DNA of 50,704 bases from Pseudanabaena biceps PCC 7429 (GCF_000332215.1 NZ_ALWB01000003.1:1-50704); one strand, 5' to 3'; counted from the stretch's first letter, positions 8,423 to 17,230 are shown. Made by a program: numbers and translations. Notes: generated from the letters alone by a model not told the origin.

Positions 8423-8444
8423 TTAGGCTATACTTAGGCTATAC
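8423..8444 (+). promoter_or_regulatory. 11-bp direct repeat upstream of mazEF, possible operator
   Basis: TTAGGCTATAC occurs twice head to tail (8423-8433 and 8434-8444), 29 bases before the mazE start. Each unit contains a TATAC core resembling a -10 box. MazE/AbrB-type antitoxins usually repress their own promoter, so this is the best candidate operator; binding is not shown. Confidence 0.45.
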
Positions 8445-8473
8445 ATGTTTTGCGAAAATAATCGTCAAAAGTT

Positions 8474-8722
8474 ATGCTGGTCAAAGTCCAGAAATGGGGT
8501 AATAGTCAGGGAATTAGACTCAGTAAAGAGGTTTTAGCTGAGGCTAATATTCTGGTTGGTGATGCACTAGAGATTGTCACCACTAAGGAGCAGATTGTGA
8601 TCAAACCTGTGCGTAAAATCCGAGGTAAGTATGATCTAAAAGATCTAGTTTCCCAAATTCCCTCTAACTATAAGGTTCAAGAAGAGAATTGGGGAGCGCC
8701 TGTAGGTTTGGAAGTTTGGTAA
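8474..8722 (+). CDS. mazE: MazE-like AbrB-fold antitoxin
   Basis: An 82-residue protein with the swapped-hairpin DNA-binding N-terminus: MLVKVQKWGNSQGIRLSKEV, followed by VGDALEIVTTKEQIVIKPV. The acidic/aromatic tail (NWGAPVGLEVW) should occupy the toxin. It neutralises the MazF toxin encoded directly downstream: its stop codon is followed without a gap by the mazF ATG. Autorepression through the 11-bp direct repeat upstream is likely. Confidence in the family is high. Confidence 0.9.
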   Translation: MLVKVQKWGNSQGIRLSKEVLAEANILVGDALEIVTTKEQIVIKPVRKIRGKYDLKDLVSQIPSNYKVQEENWGAPVGLEVW

Positions 8723-9058
8723 ATGGCTAGTTACATTCCCAAAAAGGGCGATTTGATTATCCTCACTTTCGATCCGCAGCCTGGGCATGAGCAGAAAGGT
8801 CGGCGACCTGCTTTAGTGGTGAGTAATACGCTATTCAATCAGCATACGGGTTTGGCGATTGTCTGTCCGATTACAAATACGAAGCGCGATTTTCCTTTTC
8901 ATGTGGAAATTTCTAGTAGTAAAACTCTAACTGGCTATGTGATGGTGGAGCAAGTGAAATCTATCGATTACAAGTCGAGAAAGGTGAAATTGATAGAGGT
9001 TGCTGCGGATGAGCTTTTGGCTGAAGTTTTGAGCATTTTAGATGCTTGTATTTACTGA
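8723..9058 (+). CDS. mazF: MazF/PemK endoribonuclease toxin
   Basis: A 111-residue SH3-like barrel toxin: YIPKKGDLIILTFDPQPGHE, QKGRRPALVVSN, GLAIVCPITNT and GYVMVEQVKSIDYKSRKVK. The PxxGxEQxGRRPALV region and the VxxxQVKSID strand carry the family's catalytic Arg and Ser/Thr environment. It cleaves single-stranded RNA at short specific sequences when free of MazE. The full family length suggests an intact toxin. It abuts mazE with no spacing. Confidence 0.92.
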   Translation: MASYIPKKGDLIILTFDPQPGHEQKGRRPALVVSNTLFNQHTGLAIVCPITNTKRDFPFHVEISSSKTLTGYVMVEQVKSIDYKSRKVKLIEVAADELLAEVLSILDACIY

Positions 9059-9104
9059 ATGTCGCCTCTCATTAAACCCACAATAATCGCGTTGGTACTA
9101 AGCA

Positions 9105-9227
9105 ATCAGCGATCGCGAATTGCTTGAGGATGCTGATTATGATTTGCCTTCGCTGTCAATGTTACAGAAAATTGCTGTTGCTCTCAATCAGAAGGTTGAA
9201 ATTAAGTTTTCAGCGATCGCGTCTTGA
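9105..9227 (+). pseudogene. C-terminal remnant of an XRE-type (HigA-like) antitoxin, copy 2
   Basis: The frame encodes ISDRELLEDADYDLPSLSML, QKIAVALNQKVEIKF, and then SAIAS and a TGA stop at 9225. This is the complete end of an XRE/HigA antitoxin (helix-turn-helix, then the EIKF strand), but no start or first half is present. Apart from a few changes it equals the remnant at 7169-7260 and is embedded in the same longer repeat. The rest of the 346-bp spacer up to the helicase gene holds no further gene. Confidence 0.65.
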
Positions 9228-9404
9228 GACTAGTTTGGTGTAGTCACTGTTTTTCAGTAAATTAAGAGCGATCGCTACAACATTACGATCTAATCTTAAA
9301 ATTTTTGATATGTGGCTTATTAGTGAGCTATATTTGATATGTGTCATTTGGATTGATGAAAAATCCATTTGTAAAAACATACTTAATGAGAGAGTCCAAA
9401 ACCT

Positions 9405-12002
9405 ATGTACGAGTCGATTGATTTAGATGCACAGAGAAAGTTGCACGCAGACTCGCCATCAAAGACTCCATTTTCTCATCAAACTGAAGCATTTGCTGCA
9501 CTTAATCAAGTTTTTCAGCTTGGCAAAAAGAAATCAGCTAGTGGGATGCTAGTGCTTCCTACGGGAGCAGGTAAGACATTTACCGCAGTTCGGTGGTTAT
9601 GTAATCATGCACTCTCTAAAAAAATCAAAGTTCTCTGGTTAGCACCTTCATATTATCTATTAGATCAAGCAGCAGCTACTTTTAAAGAGAACGTTAGAGA
9701 AATTCCAGATCGGAGAACAATAAATATTCGATGTGTCTCTAGCAGTAAGTCCCATGCAAAAGCGTCATCAATACAGTTGTCAGATGATGTGATCTTGATG
9801 ACAACTCAAACGGCTATCATTAACCTACACAGCAACGCTAAAGACAAGACTAATCAAAATATTATAACCGCATTAAGGCAATTCATTGATGACAATCAGA
9901 ATTCTGAGTTCTTCGTAGTGGTTGATGAAGCTCATCATACTCCCGCCTATGGCTTACGAAATCTTTTGATCGGTGAACAAGAATCTATTCTAGGCTTGCG
10001 TAGTCTATTACCTAACTTGTATTTATTGGGACTGACTGCAACGCCAACATACTCAGACAAAGCTAAAAAAGGCTGGCTTTCCAAAATATTTACTGATGGA
10101 AAACAGGGAATTATTTATCAAGCAGACAAAGAAAAATTAATGATGCAAGGTATTTTGGCTAGACCAAATTACACTGAAATTCCTACTGGTACAGAAGTTG
10201 AATTAGATGATGCTTTGTATGAAGAATTAACTAATAAGCATAAAGATTTACCAGAGAAAATCATAGAAACTCTTGCGTATAATAAGGATAGAAACAATGC
10301 AATTATCAATAGCTACTTAGCAGATAAAGATCGATATGGTAAAACAATTATTTTCGCAGATCGCTGGTTTCAATGTGTTTATTTAAAAGATAAATTGCGA
10401 GAAAAAGGTATTAGGGTAGATGCAATCTATTCGCAAATCGATGCCGACAAAGGTTCGGCTGAAGCAAGAAATAAGGTTACTCAAAGTGATAATCAAAAGA
10501 TTTTGAGGCAATTTGCAACTGGATTAGATGAAAATAACAATCATTCACCCCTTGATGTTTTGATCAATGTGAGGATGTTAACGGAAGGTGCGGATGTGCC
10601 TACTGTGCAAACAGTATTTATTACCAGACAAACTACAAGCCAGATTTTGATGACCCAAATGATCGGTCGTGCCTTACGAGGCGAAAAAGCAGGAGGCAGC
10701 AGTGAAGCGAATATTGTTTTATTCTTTGATGATTGGAAGCGTTTAATTGATTGGGCTGATCCTGCCCATGAAGATGGTGGTACAAAAGAAACTCAAGTTC
10801 CTAAGAGAGAAAGATATCCTCTTGAATATATTGCGATTCATCTAGTAGAAGAGCTTTCAAAATCCTTTGAAAATGGCGGCGATTATGTAATGCCACCATT
10901 TTCAAGAATTTTCCCTGTTGGTTGGTACAAGACTGAAATCACCTATGCCGAAGATGATGAAAGTCAAGACACAATGGAAACCGTTACGGAATTTGTAATG
11001 GTTTATGAGCATACTCAAAAGCGATTTCAAGATTTTATTAAGTTTATCGACAAAGCTTATTTAAAGGATGAATGGACTAAAGAGCGTCTTGAGTATGAAT
11101 GGATCGAATCTGAGATCGAATCTTGGATCAAAATTTACTTTGATGCTGATTCAGACAATATTGGTGAAAAATTGAGTTCTAGCGTAGCTAAGATTGTTCG
11201 TCATATTGCTCAAAATGAATCTGTGCCTTATTATTACCCATTTGAAGATAGAGCATTATATGATGTAGATAAAATTGCTCAGAAAGTTATTGATTTAAGA
11301 CTTATTCATCGTGATCGAAATAAGTTTTTACAAGAAGAATTTACTAAACCTAATTCTTTATGGCAAACCTTCTACAAATCCTTTAGAAATTTTGAAACCG
11401 CAGTTCATGCTAGTGAAATGAAGATTATTAGCGATGATTCTAATATACATATTGTTGATATTCCTGCACCAAAGCCTCAGCCCGTAATCCGAGAGCTAAC
11501 CGAAAAAGAGAAGAAACAAGTTAAAGAACGTGATGGTAATTCCTGTTTATGCTGTGGAGATCATAGAAGATTACAAGTTGATCATGTTTTTCCGTTTATT
11601 TTAGGAGGACAAACATCTATAGATAATTCGCAAACATTATGTATGAGATGCAACGGCTTTAAGGGTAAAAATGAGATTGACTTTCGGACTAAAAAAACTC
11701 CTTTGAAAAGCCCTAAAGCATTTGATTCAGCTAATCTGAATAAACTTGTTTCAGCCGATAAAAACATTACGGAAAGTCTAACTAGAGTTATCAACTTTTT
11801 CTATAACTGTAGTGCCGTTTATAGAATCGTTCATTACAAGGCTAATAGTGATAAATATTTACCTGTCTGGGAAATTCATTTGTTTTCTGGTAATGATCCT
11901 CAATGGTTAAGAGAACATGAATCACAAATTTGTAATTTCATTTATCACCAATTAGGATGCCCTTTAGTTACAGGAATCAAAGTAGTTACACATAATTCTT
12001 AA
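9405..12002 (+). CDS. SF2 DEAD/DEAH helicase fused to a C-terminal HNH nuclease; candidate defence protein
   Basis: An 865-residue protein. Residues 20-240 form the first RecA domain: SHQTEAFAALNQVF (Q-like), Walker A LPTGAGKT at 51-58, FVVVDEAHHTP (motif II) and LLGLTATP (motif III). Residues 280-450 form the second, with KTIIFADRW, LINVRMLTEGADVPTVQTVF and MTQMIGRALRG (motif VI). A helical middle of about 250 residues follows. Residues 700-755 are an HNH zinc-ribbon nuclease: RDGNSCLCCGDHRRLQVDHV, then TLCMRCNGFKGKNEIDF, with four metal-binding Cys in two CxxC pairs. ATP-driven DNA tracking plus a nuclease on one chain is typical of phage-defence or restriction proteins, but no methylase is adjacent. 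It sits beside mazEF. The biological role is inference; domain calls are firm. Confidence 0.88.
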   Translation: MYESIDLDAQRKLHADSPSKTPFSHQTEAFAALNQVFQLGKKKSASGMLVLPTGAGKTFTAVRWLCNHALSKKIKVLWLAPSYYLLDQAAATFKENVREIPDRRTINIRCVSSSKSHAKASSIQLSDDVILMTTQTAIINLHSNAKDKTNQNIITALRQFIDDNQNSEFFVVVDEAHHTPAYGLRNLLIGEQESILGLRSLLPNLYLLGLTATPTYSDKAKKGWLSKIFTDGKQGIIYQADKEKLMMQGILARPNYTEIPTGTEVELDDALYEELTNKHKDLPEKIIETLAYNKDRNNAIINSYLADKDRYGKTIIFADRWFQCVYLKDKLREKGIRVDAIYSQIDADKGSAEARNKVTQSDNQKILRQFATGLDENNNHSPLDVLINVRMLTEGADVPTVQTVFITRQTTSQILMTQMIGRALRGEKAGGSSEANIVLFFDDWKRLIDWADPAHEDGGTKETQVPKRERYPLEYIAIHLVEELSKSFENGGDYVMPPFSRIFPVGWYKTEITYAEDDESQDTMETVTEFVMVYEHTQKRFQDFIKFIDKAYLKDEWTKERLEYEWIESEIESWIKIYFDADSDNIGEKLSSSVAKIVRHIAQNESVPYYYPFEDRALYDVDKIAQKVIDLRLIHRDRNKFLQEEFTKPNSLWQTFYKSFRNFETAVHASEMKIISDDSNIHIVDIPAPKPQPVIRELTEKEKKQVKERDGNSCLCCGDHRRLQVDHVFPFILGGQTSIDNSQTLCMRCNGFKGKNEIDFRTKKTPLKSPKAFDSANLNKLVSADKNITESLTRVINFFYNCSAVYRIVHYKANSDKYLPVWEIHLFSGNDPQWLREHESQICNFIYHQLGCPLVTGIKVVTHNS

Positions 12003-12018
12003 AAAAGAGAAAATCAAA

Positions 12019-12283
12019 ATGACAACTGCCACTGCCCAAATTAACATCCCCTTTGAATGAACTACTAGCCGAAACCGTCACTACCCTCAATGTTAAACAT
12101 AAAATCAAATTATGGAAACTACAAGGTCAAGAAATCGCCGAAGCACAAAGAACCTCTCAAAATAATATCGATACTAGTGCTATAGATTCCCTCGATCACG
12201 CAGTTGCAAAAGTTCTATTAGAAACTGGCATGACAGAAGATGAGCTAGTAGAAGTATTTGTCAATATCGCCAATCAATTGTAG
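12019..12283 (+). pseudogene. Frameshifted small antitoxin-like protein
   Basis: From ATG 12019 the text reads MTTATAQINIPFE and stops at a TGA. One base over, the frame continues NELLAETVTTLNVKHKIKLW to a stop at 12283. Joining IPF to NELLAE gives the usual start of short cyanobacterial antitoxin-like proteins (an AQINIxFxxLLxxVxxL pattern), so one extra base near 12050 broke the gene. Alternatively, the downstream 76-residue frame, whose ATG overlaps that TGA, is translated by re-initiation. It follows the helicase-HNH gene by 16 bp and may share its transcript. Confidence 0.45.
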
Positions 12284-12413
12284 CACTACAACATTTTAGC
12301 TAATATTCGCAGAGATTTGTGATGTTGTGGGATTAGGAGCGATCGCCTGCAATGACATTATTAGCCAGTTATAAGTTTTGAACAACCATCAAGCTTATGA
12401 CCACAATAGAACT

Positions 12414-13706
12414 TCACTCTTTTGCTTCTATTGCAACTATCTCCTTATCCATTACCTTAGAAATATAGGAAGATACCCAAACCGTATAAGCAGGGGAAGC
12501 AATACTATGGGTCAAGAAAACCGCTACAGCCACACCTAACACGCCCCAATTCACACCAACTAGTAGCGCGATCGCAAAAGCACCTGTAAATAGAATATTC
12601 CAAGCGAAATCCCAATCAGGTTTATCGATCGCCCAAAGCCCATTAGAAGCAACATTTGCAAAGGGGCGCGGGATCGCTGATAGGCAAATGAGAATTAATA
12701 GAGGGATTGCAGGTATCCACTTTTGTCCAAAGATAATTGGCACATAAAATGGCGCGAGTCCAGACTGCAAAATCACTAAAGGGAAGATAATCCAAGCAAC
12801 CCTCGTAAAAGTTTGGAAATATCTTGCTTTGAATTCCCTTGGCTGATTACGAGCATCACAGAGATGGGGGAATAACGCCGTATCAAGGGCATTGATCGCA
12901 CTCATACTGATGCCCAGCCCTGCATTGAAAGCAAAATAATATAAACCTAACGCTTCCACACCTAAGAATCTACCCGCAATCACGTAGTCGAGATTATTGA
13001 TTAAAGTATGCATAATCTTCACGCCGAGAACACTGCGCCCAAACCTCACAATCTCTTGCCACCTATCGAGCGTAAATTCGCTAGTTGGTCGCCAAGGATT
13101 GCTGCGGTAATGGACGATCACCCAGACGGGAGCCACTAAGACCTTTGGTAGCACGATCGCCCACATGCCAAAGCCAAAGAAAGCAAGAATGATCGTGAGG
13201 ATATTATCGACAGAAACTTGAATGCCGCTTGCGATCGCGGAAACATGAAGGCGATTTTCGCGATTGGAGAGAGAAGCTTGCACCAAGGCGATCGGAATGA
13301 TCAGATACACCGTAGCCATCACGCAAATAGGCAGAACAATGCGCGGATCGTGGTAAAACCAACTCACGGGGAAAGACGCGATACATTGCCCTAAAAATAC
13401 TAATCCACAGACAATCCAGTTCAGCCAATAGGAGGTTTGACAAAGTTTCGGTAAGTCAGCGGCATCGGCTTGGACAAGCTTTGCCCAAATCCCATTTTGC
13501 GTAAATACATTGACAAATTCATTGGTGGTTAGTACCAATGCGGCCAGTCCATAGTCTTCTTTAGTTAATAATCTAGCTAAAACAACGGTCGCCGCGAGCC
13601 GAGATACGCGAATGAATATCTGCGACAGACCCAGCCAACCCAGATTGCGGAGAAAGCGATCAGCTAATTTGGTTTTAATTATCTTGATGAGGTTTTCGAT
13701 AGCCAC
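12414..13706 (-). CDS. Wzx-like polysaccharide flippase (MOP superfamily)
   Basis: A polytopic membrane protein of about 430 residues with around twelve hydrophobic segments. It includes FLRNLGWLGLSQIFIRVSRL, VLARLLTKEDYGLAALVLTT (the hallmark first helices of the PST/Wzx family), ALGLYYFAFNAG and a hydrophobic C-terminal half. It moves undecaprenyl-linked repeat units across the inner membrane for Wzy-type polymerisation. I chose GTG 13706, preceded by GGAAGA. The frame is open to a TTG at 13742, which would increase overlap with the preceding GT4 gene. It is the last gene of a leftward operon after two GT4 genes. Confidence 0.88.
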   Translation of the reverse strand: MAIENLIKIIKTKLADRFLRNLGWLGLSQIFIRVSRLAATVVLARLLTKEDYGLAALVLTTNEFVNVFTQNGIWAKLVQADAADLPKLCQTSYWLNWIVCGLVFLGQCIASFPVSWFYHDPRIVLPICVMATVYLIIPIALVQASLSNRENRLHVSAIASGIQVSVDNILTIILAFFGFGMWAIVLPKVLVAPVWVIVHYRSNPWRPTSEFTLDRWQEIVRFGRSVLGVKIMHTLINNLDYVIAGRFLGVEALGLYYFAFNAGLGISMSAINALDTALFPHLCDARNQPREFKARYFQTFTRVAWIIFPLVILQSGLAPFYVPIIFGQKWIPAIPLLILICLSAIPRPFANVASNGLWAIDKPDWDFAWNILFTGAFAIALLVGVNWGVLGVAVAVFLTHSIASPAYTVWVSSYISKVMDKEIVAIEAKE

Positions 13707-14704
13707 AATAATTCTTCCCACTCTGATAGATATTTTTTCCAAGCACCGCGTACCGATTCTCTGCCATTATTTCCCCAATCGATCAGGGTTTGCGGCGAAG
13801 TTTTATGGATATGGACGATGTTCGCGATCGCCGCCGCCATCTCCTCTACATTTGCCCCCACCACCAAGCCGCAATCTTCGACCTGTTCCACCAATCCATC
13901 GACCCTTGTGACAATGACAGGCTTTCCTGCTGATTTTGCTTCAAGACAGACATTGCCCCAAGGTTCCCATCTTGAGGGAATGATAATTACATCACAGAGT
14001 TCTAAGAATTTAGGCACATTAGCCAGTTTGCCGCAAAATTGAATTCGAGCATCTCCTTCGGCTAATTGACGTAAAAGCGGTTCATTTTCCCCATAACCTC
14101 CAATTAACAGATTCAGGTCAAGATCTTGGAGGTCTCGCATTGCCTTCAATAGAAGATCGACACCCTTCTGCTCAGAAAAACGCCCAAAATAGCCCAAGGT
14201 AAGTTTTGGAGCTAGGGGTTTTATCGGCACATCTAGAAAGTCTTCTAACTCCCGACATTGCTGAATTACCGTTAACTTGTGAGGTGCAATCAACTTGTAT
14301 TTGAGCATCCAATCCCTCTGGGCATAGGAAACTGCAATTACTCGATTTGCGATACCATAGGCTAGCTTCAACATCAGCCGAAACCTTAATTTAGATGGAA
14401 CTTTAAGGCTTTCAGAGGCTTCTGAATAATGGTGTTCTTGAATGCATAAGTTACCTCTTAGCCTGAGGAGTAACAAAATAACAAGCAATTTCCAAGAGCA
14501 GGCATCGTGAAAAATAATGAGGTCTACTTTGAATTTACGACTTGATTGAGATCTTGGCTTAAATAGATAGGAAAAAGCTTCTTGAAGGTTGAGGAGCAGA
14601 AAATCAAACTTTTCCGAAAGTGGCGATCGCAACAAGCCATTAACAGAAGAGGTAACGCCACCGACATTGCGATCGATTAGAATATGCAAGATGCTGGGTT
14701 TCAT
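13679..14704 (-). CDS. Family 4 glycosyltransferase, paralogue 1
   Basis: 341 residues from ATG 14704 (MKPSILHILIDRNVGGVTSS), a start that matches the paralogue upstream (MKPQILHLLSDRNVGG). GT-B features are the glycine-rich start, TLGYFGRFSEQKGVDLLLKA (about residue 190), LLIGGYGENEPLLRQL, the variant catalytic motif PSRWEPWGNVCLEAKSAGKP and VIVTRVDGLVEQVEDCGLVV. It retains the donor sugar's anomeric configuration, as the family does. It overlaps the flippase gene and follows the other GT4 by 37 bp, so the three form one operon for exopolysaccharide repeat-unit assembly. The sugar is unknown. Confidence 0.88.
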   Translation of the reverse strand: MKPSILHILIDRNVGGVTSSVNGLLRSPLSEKFDFLLLNLQEAFSYLFKPRSQSSRKFKVDLIIFHDACSWKLLVILLLLRLRGNLCIQEHHYSEASESLKVPSKLRFRLMLKLAYGIANRVIAVSYAQRDWMLKYKLIAPHKLTVIQQCRELEDFLDVPIKPLAPKLTLGYFGRFSEQKGVDLLLKAMRDLQDLDLNLLIGGYGENEPLLRQLAEGDARIQFCGKLANVPKFLELCDVIIIPSRWEPWGNVCLEAKSAGKPVIVTRVDGLVEQVEDCGLVVGANVEEMAAAIANIVHIHKTSPQTLIDWGNNGRESVRGAWKKYLSEWEELLWLSKTSSR

Positions 14705-14740
14705 GAATTTCAAGTATATAGTGCGAAATATAGTGCGAAC

Positions 14741-15739
14741 CTATGATTTTTCGATTAACCGTTCGGACAACTGATCCCATTCAGCTAAATATCTGTTCCA
14801 AGCATCTCGTACATCTTCTCTACCCCTATTACCCCAATTGCTCAGAGTTTGGGGTGAAGTACAATAAATATGCACGACTTTAGCGATCGCATCCCTCAGA
14901 GAATCAGGATTAGGTTCGGCAATTAAACCACAGTCTTTTATTTGTTCTGGCAATCCATCCACATTGGTGACAATCACGGGCTTAGCAGCAGCTTTTGCTT
15001 CGACACAGACATTGCCCCAAGGTTCCCATCGTGAGGGAATAATGACAACGTCACAGTTCGCCAAAAACTTCGGAACATCTGCTAATTTACCAACAAATTG
15101 AATGCGCCGATCGCCATCAGCTAATTGATACAAAAGCTCTTGATTTTCACCATAGCCCCCGATCAATATATCTACATCAAGATCGGGCAGATCCTGCATG
15201 GATTTAATGAAAATATCTATTCCCTTTTGCTGGGAAAACCTACCATATACCCCTAAAACTAATCTTGTGCTAAATGGCTTAATTGGCAAAGCTAAAAATT
15301 CTTCTAGAACCCGACATTGCTGAATCACCGACAAATTATTAGATGTTATAAATTGGCAATCTCGCATCCATTGCCTCTGAGCGGAGGATACAGCAACAAC
15401 ATGGGTAGCAATCCGATATGCTATGGTTAAAACCAGTCGAAATCTCCATCTAGTAGCTACATTATTCGATTCAAAATCTTGGGAATAGTGGTGATCGTGA
15501 ATAATAACCCTACCGTGAAATCTCAACCGCAACAGTAGTGGTAAAACCTTCCAAGATGGCGGGTCGTGAAAGATCATTAAATCTGGCTTTAAAACCGATA
15601 TTTTTGATAAAGCCTCATTGGGGGTTAGCAGCAAAAAATCAAATTTTTTAGATAGATGGGAATGAATCAGGCTATTGGTGCAAGCCATTACCCCGCCAAC
15701 ATTACGATCACTTAGTAAATGCAATATTTGAGGTTTCAT
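14741..15739 (-). CDS. Family 4 glycosyltransferase, paralogue 2
   Basis: 332 residues, alignable end to end with the next gene: DRNVGGVMACTNSLIHSHLS, IIHDHHYSQDFES, GVYGRFSQQKGIDIFIKSMQ, ILIGGYGENQELL, PSRWEPWGNVCVEAKAAAKP and VIVTNVDGLPEQIKDCGLIA. This is a tandem duplication that has diverged mostly in the N-terminal acceptor domain, which suggests different acceptors for the same or similar donor. It is the first gene of the leftward GT4-GT4-flippase operon, with its promoter in the 420-bp divergent spacer shared with the export genes. Confidence 0.88.
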   Translation of the reverse strand: MKPQILHLLSDRNVGGVMACTNSLIHSHLSKKFDFLLLTPNEALSKISVLKPDLMIFHDPPSWKVLPLLLRLRFHGRVIIHDHHYSQDFESNNVATRWRFRLVLTIAYRIATHVVAVSSAQRQWMRDCQFITSNNLSVIQQCRVLEEFLALPIKPFSTRLVLGVYGRFSQQKGIDIFIKSMQDLPDLDVDILIGGYGENQELLYQLADGDRRIQFVGKLADVPKFLANCDVVIIPSRWEPWGNVCVEAKAAAKPVIVTNVDGLPEQIKDCGLIAEPNPDSLRDAIAKVVHIYCTSPQTLSNWGNRGREDVRDAWNRYLAEWDQLSERLIEKS

Positions 15740-16159
15740 GATTTTGATATCTAAAAAATTCTAAAAACATTTGGGATGCTGTAGTTCTATCTAAATATAT
15801 TCTAAATATCAAACCTTTAAAACATTTTTATGGGAAGTTACTAATACGAACAAAATGTTCAAACTAATTCGGCAAAATTATCAATACTTCGATTACCGCG
15901 ACTTCAAAAAATTGAATCCTTAAAGTTTCACAATCTTATATTTACGCCTATGGACTATCATCATAATATGAAAACCCATAGGTTCACCTTAGTTTTTATA
16001 GATTATAAAATTTATGGATTATAAAGTTTATGCCTTTACTCGCCCCCTATTTAGCTAATAATTTTAACAGTATTTTTTGATTTTTGGCTAATTAGTCAGC
16101 TATCCAGTCAATACTCAATTTCTGTTATACTCAACGATATTAATCTAGTAAGTTTTGAT
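15740..16159. other. 420-bp divergent spacer of the exopolysaccharide locus
   Basis: AT-rich, with no coding signal. It must hold promoters for both the leftward GT4 operon and the rightward export operon. Short repeats such as TTATAGATTATAAA and TTATGGATTATAAAGTTTAT lie at 15998-16031. No HIP1 site occurs here, unlike the neighbouring genes. Confidence 0.6.
16123..16131 (+). promoter_or_regulatory. Extended -10 promoter for the export operon
   Basis: TGTTATACT is a good extended -10 box (TG-n-TATACT), 29 bases before the exporter ATG, giving a short leader. No convincing -35 hexamer sits at the expected distance, as is usual for extended -10 promoters or for promoters that need an activator. 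Confidence 0.4.
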
Positions 16160-17230
16160 ATGAGGCTAGTTATCTATTCACAAAAAATAATTTCTATAGC
16201 CCTTTTATCGATTGCTATGTCTCTTAGTACGGCAACAAGCGTAAGTGCCATACCTCTTTCTCCAGGCGATCGCATCCGTGTATTAATTCCAGAAGGAGAG
16301 CTATTTAGTGGGGTGTTTGAAGTTAACCTTGACGGAAATATCCAAGTTCCCTTTCTCTCACCAATGTCTGTTAAAGGACTAGAAATTAGCGAGGTCCAAA
16401 AAAAAATATACGACTCTCTAATCGCCCAAAGATATTTTCAACGCCAGTTTCTACAGGTCAATGTCAGTATCTTACAATGGTCGGCAGTGCAGGTAACCGT
16501 TTCGGGGGAAACGTTTCAGCCAGGAAGAATTATCATCAACTCGCGATCGGCTGAAGACCGATCGCAACAGCAAACTGTATCCTCAGGTGACTACCCACCT
16601 GAAAGGTATCTGACAGCAGCTTTGCGGGGTGCGGGAGGCGTAATGCCAAATGCCAATATTCAAGAAATCCGCTTAATTCGTAATGGAAAAGAACGCAAGA
16701 TCGATTTTACAGGCATCTTCACAGGCGATCCTGTAGAGGATGTTCCTTTAATCGCAGGCGATCAAATCATCGTTTCTAGGCTAGATAAGCCCCAAAATCA
16801 ATACGTACGACCTTCCCAAATTACACCCCCTGGAATTAGAGTATTCATGTCCAATTTGACCCGAACCGCAACTAGCAATGCAAGTTCGGCAATTAAATCC
16901 GATGGATCTTCTTTCCCCTATGGAGCGAGATTTTCTCAAGCCGTAGTTTCGGCAAACTGTGCGGGAGGCGTTGTCACAGCCCACGATCGCCATGCGTTAC
17001 TGGTGCGCGTCGATCGGGTTACTGGGGAAACGCAATCATGGGATCGGGCGATAGAACAAATTATGAGGGATTCCAAAAATGATAATGACAATCCGTTTTT
17101 GATGCCAGAAGATACTGTTGCCTGCTATGACTCCACCACTACTGATATACGCGATGTATTCTCGACTATTTCCGATGTAATCAATCCCTTTAATCTGCTC
17201 TTGGGCGTTTTTGGGGGGACAAAGAAATGA
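16160..17230 (+). CDS. Wza-like outer-membrane polysaccharide export protein (Poly_export/SLBB)
   Basis: 356 residues. A Sec signal peptide spans residues 1-30 (IISIALLSIAMSLSTATSVS, then AIP). The Poly_export domain starts LSPGDRIRVLIPEGELFSGV and runs to about 110 (VNLDGNIQVPFLSPMSVKGL). SLBB-type segments follow (VTVSGETFQPGRIIINS; IRLIRNGKERKIDF). There is no lipobox Cys after the signal, unlike E. coli Wza. It forms the periplasmic/outer-membrane conduit for the polymer. It overlaps the copolymerase gene by four bases (ATGA), so the two are coupled. Confidence 0.88.
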   Translation: MRLVIYSQKIISIALLSIAMSLSTATSVSAIPLSPGDRIRVLIPEGELFSGVFEVNLDGNIQVPFLSPMSVKGLEISEVQKKIYDSLIAQRYFQRQFLQVNVSILQWSAVQVTVSGETFQPGRIIINSRSAEDRSQQQTVSSGDYPPERYLTAALRGAGGVMPNANIQEIRLIRNGKERKIDFTGIFTGDPVEDVPLIAGDQIIVSRLDKPQNQYVRPSQITPPGIRVFMSNLTRTATSNASSAIKSDGSSFPYGARFSQAVVSANCAGGVVTAHDRHALLVRVDRVTGETQSWDRAIEQIMRDSKNDNDNPFLMPEDTVACYDSTTTDIRDVFSTISDVINPFNLLLGVFGGTKK

